DNA of 64,000 bases, from NCBI RefSeq assembly GCF_029229925.1, contig NZ_CP107254.1, positions 434,001 through 498,000 of the forward strand, written 5' to 3'. The translations under genes and the position numbers were made by a program. The notes under the pieces were generated by a model. It did no database searches. It was not told where the DNA came from and was given only the letters and a program-made list of their open reading frames with translations. Source of the stretch: Halorhabdus sp. BNX81 (GTDB lineage Archaea > Halobacteriota > Halobacteria > Halobacteriales > Haloarculaceae). Within the stretch, counting starts at the first letter, position 1. Every line of letters starts with the position of its first letter. This document shows, one piece after another, positions 56,692-64,000 of the stretch.

Positions 56692-57912
56692 GTGGCCGAC
56701 ATTTACCAGTCGACGAAAGATCGGTTTCGAGACAATCCGTGGCTCTATCCGACCGCCGTATTTGCCCTCGCGCTGGTCGCCCGTTTCGGCTACTTATCGC
56801 GCATTCTCCAGGGATCGTATGGTATCCGAACACCACCAGATACGAACACTTTCCTCCGGACTTGCGACGTTCTCTTCACTGATCCGACCGCTATTGTCGC
56901 TCAGACAAAAGGAATCCAATATCTCGGATTTACCGTGCCTTTCTGTACTGTCGACCAACTCTCAGGAGGGAGCGGGCTTGCCTGGGTCCTCGTCCAGATC
57001 GTCCTCTCCGCCATCACTGCCGTGCTGGTCTATCATATAGCGAAACAACTCGCCAACGAGATTGCAGGCCTCGTCGCTGGCTTCTCTTTTGCCATCTTGT
57101 TCGATACGTTTCGATTCGCCATGTTTCTGCTCTCCGAGACCGTGTTTACGTTCGCCCTCGTGCTCTCGATCTGGGCGCTCGTCCAGTACCGGGTGACCCC
57201 GACACGACGGGCCAGGGTATCGGTAATCATTAGCCTCGGCCTTCTTGCCATCTCGAGGCCGTTCGGGCCACCGATCGTCGCCGGCTGGATCCTGTTGGAG
57301 GCACTGCCACGAGAAAGCAAGTACCGGACTGGCTTCCTTCCCCGACCGATCGCGATCGCTACGCTCGTGGCCATCCCTGTGGTGATGTTTCTGTTTTCGA
57401 GTGCACCGTCGAAGTTGGTACAGATTGAGCGCGGGTGGCGGGAGGGATGGATCATGTACAAAGGAAAATCGAACTTCATCATCACGGAATACGCATATTC
57501 GCCACGATCGGCCGGATCACTTCTGGCGTTCATCGTTTTCAACGTCGATCATATCGTGATCCTGGGTGTCGTGCGGACGCTGGTACTTTTTGTTCCGCTG
57601 ATCGGCGGGGGCGGATTTAGCCCGTTCTGGACGGCACTCAATGTAGCTGTCCTCGGTCCACTAACTGTCCTCGGGTTTTATGGACTGCTTCGAGGTCGAC
57701 AGTCACATCCTGCTCTCCTTTCGGTCGTCGCGATACCGCTCGTCGTCGTTGTCGGTATCGTGGCTATCACGTTTGTGAGTCTTTCGTGGCGGTACCGTGC
57801 GCCGCTGGGGCCGGTGCTCGCCATCATCGCCGGGTATGTAGTTGGTACGAACACCCGCGTCCAGAACACAATCACTTGGGTAGATGAACGCGTAACTTCC
57901 CAGTTGCAATAG
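56692..57912 (+). CDS. Polytopic membrane glycosyltransferase (PMT/ArnT-like)
   Basis: A 406-residue protein with about ten membrane helices. The first outside loop carries PPDTNTFLRTCDVL, where PMT/ArnT enzymes have their acidic catalytic residue. It likely transfers a sugar from a lipid carrier on the outer face. The GTG start follows a perfect 12-base palindrome (TGTGATATCACA, 56680-56691). No signal peptide is needed. Confidence 0.72.
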   Translation: MADIYQSTKDRFRDNPWLYPTAVFALALVARFGYLSRILQGSYGIRTPPDTNTFLRTCDVLFTDPTAIVAQTKGIQYLGFTVPFCTVDQLSGGSGLAWVLVQIVLSAITAVLVYHIAKQLANEIAGLVAGFSFAILFDTFRFAMFLLSETVFTFALVLSIWALVQYRVTPTRRARVSVIISLGLLAISRPFGPPIVAGWILLEALPRESKYRTGFLPRPIAIATLVAIPVVMFLFSSAPSKLVQIERGWREGWIMYKGKSNFIITEYAYSPRSAGSLLAFIVFNVDHIVILGVVRTLVLFVPLIGGGGFSPFWTALNVAVLGPLTVLGFYGLLRGRQSHPALLSVVAIPLVVVVGIVAITFVSLSWRYRAPLGPVLAIIAGYVVGTNTRVQNTITWVDERVTSQLQ

Positions 57913-57918
57913 ACTCCC

Positions 57919-59085
57919 TCAACGCTCCTTGATTACGCGTTTCTCTCGTAGTGCTTTTCCAACCAGATTGAGCACCTTCGTTTGCTCTCGTTCCCAGTTG
58001 TATTGTTCTTCCAGCGCACGACGACCGTGCTGACCTAGCTCACGCGCTCGATCCGGGTCCGCGAGGAGCGATTCGATTCCGTCGGCCACTGCCTCCACAT
58101 CGCCGGTGTCCACTGTGATCCCGCAACCAGTTTCCTCGATGATCTCCGGAAATCCACCGAAATTCGGTGCTACAACGGGCAGGCCGGCATTCATGTAGTC
58201 CGGGATCTTCCGTGTATTCCACCGCGATATTTCGTACACCTCGAGGCGCTGGTACGGTGCCACGGCGATATCGCCCCGGAGCAAGTGGTCGTGTACCTCG
58301 TCGTAGGGTACCTGACCAACGAATTCGACATCGTCGGAGACGCCGAGTTCACTAGCGCGCTCTTGCAGTCGTTCCAGCGTATCGTCGACAGCGCCGCCGA
58401 CGACCAGCAATTCGATATTGTGATCGGGATGGATGTCGGAGAAGGCCTCCAACAGCGTTGGAACGCCTTTTCGTTCATCTACCAGACCAGCATAAACAAT
58501 CGTCGTCGGTCCATCAGTCCCTTCCTGCTCAGGTGCTGGCTTTACACGTGGTAAATTATAGACGACATCCATGTTGTCGGTAAAGCCGCGATAGCGTTCG
58601 GCGAGCAGCCCCTCCGCAGTGTCGATGACGGTAATGCCTGCGACGCCGCGTAGACAGAGCCGTTCGATACCGGTGACCAGCGTCGTAAAGGGGCCTGCCA
58701 GTACCGAGTCCCGACTTCGATAGCCCGTCTCGTAGGTCTCGACGACGTCGTAGACGACCGGCGTTCGAGTCAGCAGCCCGAGGAGTACGGCAAGTGGCAA
58801 TAGTGATATGTGTCCACAGAGTAGAACGTCTGGTTGTCGGCGATAGATCGCTACCACGAATTTACAGTAGAGTATCGGGATGAAAAACACGTTCCACAGC
58901 GACATGGGGAAATTCGGCGTGTTGATACGGGTGGTCGGCACAACGTCGCCTTCGGCGTTTGATGCCCCACCGCGCCTCCAGCACAGGGCCTCGACATTGT
59001 GCCCATCGTCCACCAACGCCTGTGCGAACAGTTCTAGACGAGGATTGAGCGTCGACCGGTGGAACAGTGCGAGCACAGATGCCAT
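57919..59085 (-). CDS. Glycosyltransferase, GT4
   Basis: A 388-residue GT-B enzyme with a hydrophobic patch around 75-125 that may touch the membrane. VIDTAEGLLAERY, IVYAGLVDERKG and VAPYQRLEVYEISRWNTRKIPDYMNAGLPVVAP form the donor-binding part; the usual EAxxxxxxE is changed to a form with KIPDYMNAG. It ends six bases after the convergent membrane enzyme. Confidence 0.9.
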   Translation of the reverse strand: MASVLALFHRSTLNPRLELFAQALVDDGHNVEALCWRRGGASNAEGDVVPTTRINTPNFPMSLWNVFFIPILYCKFVVAIYRRQPDVLLCGHISLLPLAVLLGLLTRTPVVYDVVETYETGYRSRDSVLAGPFTTLVTGIERLCLRGVAGITVIDTAEGLLAERYRGFTDNMDVVYNLPRVKPAPEQEGTDGPTTIVYAGLVDERKGVPTLLEAFSDIHPDHNIELLVVGGAVDDTLERLQERASELGVSDDVEFVGQVPYDEVHDHLLRGDIAVAPYQRLEVYEISRWNTRKIPDYMNAGLPVVAPNFGGFPEIIEETGCGITVDTGDVEAVADGIESLLADPDRARELGQHGRRALEEQYNWEREQTKVLNLVGKALREKRVIKER

Positions 59086-59236
59086 TCGAAGTATGCTCTA
59101 CAACGGGGAGAATTAGGATTTGGGTTTTGAGTCAACCGTTGCTTGGCCGAGATAAGTCGCCATAGTTTAATCCCATCGCTGTGATATTCGAAACGCACAG
59201 ACCAACCGTCGATTTCCCACGGTCGAGATCCCAAAG

Positions 59237-60079
59237 ATGGCAGATGACCACCCTCCGTTTTCAGTTCTCCTACCGACCTACGCCGGCGACGACGCCGGAG
59301 AGCTCTCGGTCGCGCTTGAGAGTTGCTTCGACCAACCCCTCGTTCCCGAGGAGGTACTCGTCGTTGCGGACGGCTCCCTCACCGATGCACTCGAATCCAC
59401 GCTTTCGACCTGGCAAGACCGCTATCCCAACGTTTGCCGACGTTATTCCCTTCCCGAGAACAGTGGCCTTGGAAATGCCCTCCGGGAGGGCGTCAAAGCC
59501 TGTCGTAACGATCTAATCGCCCGTGCCGACGCCGACGATATCAACGTTGCCGGCCGGTTCGAACGCCAGGTGACCTACCTAACGGAACACCCAGATATCG
59601 ACATCGTAGGGGGCTATATCGCGGAGTTCGAGTGCGATCCCGACGATCCGGTGACTGTCAGAGAGGTACCGACCGATCACGACTCGATTCGCCGGAAGGC
59701 TCGCTTTCGCAGTCCAATGAACCACGGGACCGTTTGCTTTCGCCGCCAGGCCGTTCTCGAGGCGGGTAATTACCGGCCTGTCGTGCGGATGGAAGATTAC
59801 GACCTCTGGGTCCGAATGCTCCTCTCGGGTGCGTCGTTCGCGAACCTCCCGGCGGTACTGGTGAAGGTTCGGGCCGGGCCGGCGATGGCTGCACGACGAG
59901 GGGGTCTCGAGTACGCTCGCGCCGAAGTTAGACGTCAAATCGAATTCTATCGACGCGGGTTCACGAGTCTGCCGGTCTTCCTGTTCAACCTTGCTACCAG
60001 GACTGTCTTTCGATTCTTGCCGAACGCCGTCCGGTCCGCGATCTATCGCCATGTCGCTAGACGAGACGCTGATGGCTGA
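59237..60079 (+). CDS. Glycosyltransferase, GT2
   Basis: A 280-residue inverting GT-A enzyme. FSVLLPTYAGDDAGELSVAL is the nucleotide site, ARADADDIN the DxD motif, and MEDYDLWVRMLLSG the acceptor-side acidic motif. A short hydrophobic stretch near the C terminus may associate with the membrane. It starts a three-gene rightward unit. Confidence 0.92.
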   Translation: MADDHPPFSVLLPTYAGDDAGELSVALESCFDQPLVPEEVLVVADGSLTDALESTLSTWQDRYPNVCRRYSLPENSGLGNALREGVKACRNDLIARADADDINVAGRFERQVTYLTEHPDIDIVGGYIAEFECDPDDPVTVREVPTDHDSIRRKARFRSPMNHGTVCFRRQAVLEAGNYRPVVRMEDYDLWVRMLLSGASFANLPAVLVKVRAGPAMAARRGGLEYARAEVRRQIEFYRRGFTSLPVFLFNLATRTVFRFLPNAVRSAIYRHVARRDADG

Positions 60080-60132
60080 TTTAGCAGACACCGAACCGAA
60101 TCGTTATGCGCTTTCGGTGTTCAACCCAGTAC

Positions 60133-60939
60133 ATGAGCGATCCGGCGGTGAGCGTAATCACGCCGTCCTACCAGCACGCCGAATTCCTGGCGGACAACCT
60201 TCGATCCGTGCGCTCCCAAACGGGCCCATCCGTTGAACACATCGTCGTCGACGGCGGCTCGACCGATGCCACCGTCAACCTCCTCCGCAAGTTCGAAGAC
60301 GACTACGATCTCCGCTGGATTTCCGAACCGGACGACGGTCAGTCCGAAGCTATCAACAAGGGGATCGAGATGGCCAACGGCGAGTGGCTCATCTGGGTAA
60401 ACTCCGACGACTACCTTCTGGAGGGGGCCCTTGAGACATTTGCAGATGTCCGTGACCGCAACCCCACCTGTGACATTGTGTACGGTGATCACCTCTTCGT
60501 CGATGCCGACGGGAACGAGATCGGCCGGAAGTACAACGCCCGGCCGTCGACGTTCGTCCACAAGTATTACTACCAGTTCGCCGGCAACCACAGCACGTTT
60601 TTCAAGCGCGACGTTCTGGAATCGATCGGCGGTATCGACGAGAGCTACGAGTACGCCATGGACACGGAACTGTTCTGGCGGATCCTTGACGCCGACATCA
60701 GGATGGCGCGAGTCACGGCGTTTCTCGCCGCGCGTCGACTTCACGAGGACGCCAAGACGACAGGTTCTCCACCGGAGGAACGAACTGCCGAGATCAAGCG
60801 GCTCGAACGCCAGTATCCACAGACCAGAATCGAACGACTGCTCCCACGCCCGTTCCTCATTGTCACCGCCGCTTGTCTCCAGGCGTGCTATCACCTCCTC
60901 GATGGGCGGCCGCAGGCCATCCCGTCCATGCTTTCATGA
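60133..60939 (+). CDS. Glycosyltransferase, GT2
   Basis: A 268-residue GT-A enzyme with VSVITPSYQHAEFLADNLRSV, DGGSTDATV, WVNSDDYL (DxD equivalent) and YAMDTELFWRIL. The ATG at 60133 has TTATG about 28 bases upstream. Its stop overlaps the next gene's ATG by four bases (ATGA). The sugar specificity is not known. Confidence 0.92.
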   Translation: MSDPAVSVITPSYQHAEFLADNLRSVRSQTGPSVEHIVVDGGSTDATVNLLRKFEDDYDLRWISEPDDGQSEAINKGIEMANGEWLIWVNSDDYLLEGALETFADVRDRNPTCDIVYGDHLFVDADGNEIGRKYNARPSTFVHKYYYQFAGNHSTFFKRDVLESIGGIDESYEYAMDTELFWRILDADIRMARVTAFLAARRLHEDAKTTGSPPEERTAEIKRLERQYPQTRIERLLPRPFLIVTAACLQACYHLLDGRPQAIPSMLS

Positions 60940-62156
60940 CCTGGAACCGTCCCCAGATTCTCTTTAGTGCCCTGCTACTCGCTGTCGTCTTTTCGGTCCA
61001 ATTTCCCGTCCCTGGCGTCGGTTCCCAGTTTGTTTCGCTCAACCTCTCTGATCTCGTCGCTTTGGCCATCGTGATTGCTTTCGTCGTTGAGCGCTCGGTT
61101 GCTGACGATTGGCATATCTCGATTCCGCTGCCACGAATTACTGCATTGTACATCCTCGCGACTGTCTGGATCGTCATAACAGTCGCTGTTGCAGTCATTA
61201 GGGAACCTGTGTCTGTCGTCGCGAGTACCTTCTGGACCCTGAAATGGCTCGAAATTCTGGTCGTGTTCGTTTTGGCTCAGCAATACCGTGATGAGATCGA
61301 TTGGCGTTCGATCATGTCTCTGCTGATTGGCGCGGCACTGCTCATATCACTCGCTGCGATCGTCGAAACGGCGACGACATCGGGTTGGAACCAGCCGACG
61401 GTATTCTGGCACAATCCAAATACTCTTGCCGTATTCCTTGGCCTGCCGAGCTTACTTTGTCTGGCTTTCGGTGCGGTCGAAATACAGCGTCGGCCCCGCG
61501 TCGGTGTCCTCTCGCTTGGTCTCGGACTCGTCCTCGTTCTCGGTGTGGGGGCAACGGGGTCTCGATCGGGCGTGATCACGCTCGTCGTCGGTGCGACTGT
61601 TGCCGTCATACTTGCCCGACGCAGGATTTCGACGCCACTTCTGCTCGGGACCGCTAGTGGAGGGGTGCTGCTGGGGCTCGGTGGGCTCTGGCTCACTGAT
61701 AGATTTTATCTCTTTCGCCGGTTCTTTCCGACAATTACACTTCAAGAGGGTGGAATCGTCTTCAGTGGCCCGGGAACAAACGGGCTATACACCCGCTATG
61801 AGTTGGTTATCGATGCTATCGGACTGTGGTCACGACAGCCGGTCTTTGGCTATGGCTGGATGGCTTCCCCGGAGAACCCACACGTGGGGTATCTCGACGT
61901 TCTCTACTCGCAGTTGCTCGTCGACGTTGGCTTGTTCGGCCTCGTGCTCGTGCTCGCTCTCTACCTTGGAATCGCCCGGGCTTTCATCATCAGGAGAGCG
62001 GACTCCTCGCTCGCGCTCTGTGTGACCGGCGCCGGCTGGCTGTTCGGTATGCTTACAGCGGGTATCGGGGGCGCACACGTGCGTGTCCCTCGGCTGATGT
62101 TTCTACTGGTAATCATTCTTGCCGCCGCCGCTCATCTCTCCTGCCGGGACCGATAA
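60936..62156 (+). CDS. O-antigen-ligase-like membrane protein
   Basis: A 406-residue protein with about eleven helices and the Wzy/WaaL-type pattern WHNPNTLAVFLGLPSLL, GSRSGVITLVVG and a large loop followed by GYGWMASPENPHVGYLDVL. It would polymerise or transfer lipid-linked glycans on the outer face. It is translationally coupled to the GT2 gene before it. Confidence 0.8.
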   Translation: MTWNRPQILFSALLLAVVFSVQFPVPGVGSQFVSLNLSDLVALAIVIAFVVERSVADDWHISIPLPRITALYILATVWIVITVAVAVIREPVSVVASTFWTLKWLEILVVFVLAQQYRDEIDWRSIMSLLIGAALLISLAAIVETATTSGWNQPTVFWHNPNTLAVFLGLPSLLCLAFGAVEIQRRPRVGVLSLGLGLVLVLGVGATGSRSGVITLVVGATVAVILARRRISTPLLLGTASGGVLLGLGGLWLTDRFYLFRRFFPTITLQEGGIVFSGPGTNGLYTRYELVIDAIGLWSRQPVFGYGWMASPENPHVGYLDVLYSQLLVDVGLFGLVLVLALYLGIARAFIIRRADSSLALCVTGAGWLFGMLTAGIGGAHVRVPRLMFLLVIILAAAAHLSCRDR

Positions 62157-62509
62157 AGTGACAATAATCCGTTGTATCGGTGGATAGGGATGGAACCTCT
62201 CTGTACCCTTCTTTCGGTCGGTGAGGGCAACATCCACTCATAGGTTCAGACACTGGCACGTCTGTTTTTGTATCCCTGTCCCGACAGTGTCTTGAACCGA
62301 TACCCCAGCCGGAATCTGACTCTTCCAGTTTATTCTCTCGTGGGGACCCCATCTCGGAATCATAATTTTCCATCAGGTATGTTCCCCGCACAGGGCCGCC
62401 AAAGGTGACTGGGATGTGTTGGCACGTCTCTACGGATCGTCTCGCCGATGCACGACAATCGCTGCTGCCGATTTCCGGGCGCCCACTCGCTGGCCCCTTT
62501 GTGGGGCGG
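62157..62509. other. Spacer with no supported gene
   Basis: 353 bases between the ligase-like gene and the convergent STT3-like gene. An open frame of 138 codons crosses it on the minus strand, but its product has no known domain and odd composition, so it is not called. The stretch could hold a decayed gene and the terminators of both flanking units. Confidence 0.4.
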
Positions 62510-64000
62510 CTACTGGGTATACCCCTCATCGTGGAACGCTGAACGACGCGTCCCGTTTTGAACGTCGTCCTCGGAAACGGTTACGCTGGTGCCTTCAGCT
62601 TCGTAGGTTCCTGGCAGTGGGACTGTTTCCCGATAAACACCGTCCGCATCGACGTCCGTCTCCATCGTGATCGAACGCGACTTTCCACCGATCTCCGCTG
62701 ACACCGCTATCGTCACTGTCGAATTCGCCGGCGCAGGCCCCGTCAACCGGGCCCCAGGGACGAGCGTGAACACTTGCAATGAATCTTCCGAATCAGTCCA
62801 CACCGCTTGATAATGGCTCGTCTCGATCCCGAACCCGTCACTCCAGAGCTGGTCGTAGATCGTCCCGGCCTGCCCGCCATTGGACATGTCCCCCTCTTGA
62901 ACAACAACGAACCCGGCGCGATCCTTTAGTCGCTCGTACCACTCTTCGCCATTTTCCGACGCCAGGAACTCCCCGAAGTTCGACTGCGCGTACCCGTAAC
63001 TCCGGGCTTCCCCGTTCACGAACCAGTTGTACACCCGATTGCGCCCCCACTGGCTGAACACGTAGTTCTCGGGATACTCCCACTCTCGCTCCGCAGAATA
63101 CTCCCGCATGAACTGCGCTGCCTCGTACATCGACTCGTCGATCAACAATTGCGAGTGCTTGATCGGCGTGTTCAAAATACCGAGTGACCCGACACCCAGT
63201 CCGAGCCCCAGCAACGACAACGCCCGACGTCGTTCCGGCATCTCGAGATCGTCCGTCTCCTCGACGTCTTCACCCGAAGCCAACCCCCGACTCCCGGACT
63301 CTTCCGACCCGCTGAACGGCCGTGGATACGCCCCCAGATCCACCCACGCAGCCACGTGCACGAACCCCAATCCACCAAAGACCGCCGCAAACAGCGCCAA
63401 CTGTCCGGCGAACCGAATCTGGATCACTGACAGCAACAGGAACCACCAGCCGTAGACGCCCACGAGCAACCACGCCGGTGCGAATTCCCGGGAACTCCGC
63501 CAGAGCGCCCAGCCCATGTATGGCAGCGCGAGGAAGAGCGCGAACCCGAACAGGAAGATCGGCCCGACGATCGACCCCAGCTCACCCGAGACGATCGATG
63601 TCGTCTCGGCGATCCCCTCTGTCGAGACCAGGAAGTCCACACCACGCCCGAGTTCGTCGACGAAGTCCGGGAAGAGCGTCCAGACCGCCGCGAACCCGAC
63701 TCCGCCGATCAGCACTTCACCGCCGAGCAACGACCGGGCCGACACTTCGAACCGCCGGGCGGCTTCCCCCAGTCCAACGAGCACGACGCTCCCGCCCACC
63801 AACAACACGGGCGCGAGCGCGACCACCCGCGTGTGCCAGCCCCACTGGGTGTGGGCCGCCAATACCACCAGCGCGGCCAACGCCAGCCCGCTCAGGAAGC
63901 CCGCCGCCTCACGAGCGGGCGATCGCCCTGCACGCACCCACGACGGCACTGCCAGCGCCACAAACACGCCCAGCGGCGCGACCAGCAACGGCCCGGCATC
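62510..64000 (-). CDS. STT3/AglB-like membrane glycosyltransferase, 5' end outside window
   Basis: The 496 C-terminal residues of a larger membrane protein; the frame is open to base 64000. About seven helices are followed by a soluble domain with NYVFSQWGRNRVYNWFVNG and SYGYAQSNFGEFLAS, in the place where AglB has its WWDYG block, and then a beta-rich tail (ITMETDVDADGVYRETVPLPG). The family is likely that of the haloarchaeal STT3-related proteins. The catalytic acidic residues would be in the missing N-terminal part. Confidence 0.65.
   Translation of the reverse strand, partial: DAGPLLVAPLGVFVALAVPSWVRAGRSPAREAAGFLSGLALAALVVLAAHTQWGWHTRVVALAPVLLVGGSVVLVGLGEAARRFEVSARSLLGGEVLIGGVGFAAVWTLFPDFVDELGRGVDFLVSTEGIAETTSIVSGELGSIVGPIFLFGFALFLALPYMGWALWRSSREFAPAWLLVGVYGWWFLLLSVIQIRFAGQLALFAAVFGGLGFVHVAAWVDLGAYPRPFSGSEESGSRGLASGEDVEETDDLEMPERRRALSLLGLGLGVGSLGILNTPIKHSQLLIDESMYEAAQFMREYSAEREWEYPENYVFSQWGRNRVYNWFVNGEARSYGYAQSNFGEFLASENGEEWYERLKDRAGFVVVQEGDMSNGGQAGTIYDQLWSDGFGIETSHYQAVWTDSEDSLQVFTLVPGARLTGPAPANSTVTIAVSAEIGGKSRSITMETDVDADGVYRETVPLPGTYEAEGTSVTVSEDDVQNGTRRSAFHDEGYTQ

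Overview
The window is haloarchaeal DNA. Proteins are strongly acidic, most of the sequence is GC-rich, many genes start 24-33 bases downstream of a TATA-like box as leaderless transcripts, and several genes are archaeal markers (proteasome-activating nucleotidase, archaeal phosphoglycolate phosphatase, methenyl-tetrahydropterin cyclohydrolase, Agl-type sugar-nucleotide genes). The combination of a bacterial-type L-arabinose isomerase route with several hemicellulases points to a plant-polysaccharide-degrading haloarchaeon such as Halorhabdus; the genus is an inference.

Layout. 1-2 kb: trpC and a truncated trpB, with a candidate operator. 2-4.7 kb: a small ribbon-helix-helix protein and a GH3 beta-glycosidase. 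4.7-14.4 kb: housekeeping genes (oligoendopeptidase F, PAN ATPase, NOG1-like GTPase, SIMPL protein, TIGR00341 membrane protein, phosphoglycolate phosphatase, GTPBP1-like GTPase). 14.4-16.1 kb: an AT-rich islet flanked by two copies of the last 64 bases of the GTPBP1-like gene. It holds a membrane M48 protease and, facing it, an archaemetzincin relative that has lost every catalytic zinc ligand. 16.1-28.1 kb: an arabinose/arabinoxylan region with araA, GH97, GH51, Tat-exported GH10 with dockerin, GH127, araB and araD. Together these would release arabinose and convert it to xylulose 5-phosphate. The GH10 lacks the usual acid/base glutamate.

28-42 kb: mixed genes. These include a HAD hydrolase, a methyltransferase with mch, a DUF433/DUF5615 toxin-antitoxin-type pair, UDP-glucose dehydrogenase, a sugar nucleotidyltransferase and an epimerase. 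A hybrid-cluster protein follows, with a palindrome resembling the haloarchaeal denitrification motif upstream. Next come a wHTH gene coupled to a TumE-like small protein, and a group of Met/His-rich envelope proteins with a membrane-anchored regulator.

42-64 kb: a large surface-glycan locus. It has nine glycosyltransferases or related membrane enzymes, two methyltransferases, two alkaline-phosphatase-fold enzymes, GalU and UXS (with the dehydrogenase at 32 kb, a UDP-xylose route), a GDP-sugar dehydratase and GDP-fucose-synthase-like pair, an ABC flippase, an O-antigen-ligase-like protein and an STT3-like protein cut by the window end. The centre, about 43.3-50.6 kb, is clearly AT-richer than its surroundings and looks like exchanged cargo. 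I saw no rRNA, tRNA, CRISPR array or intact transposase.
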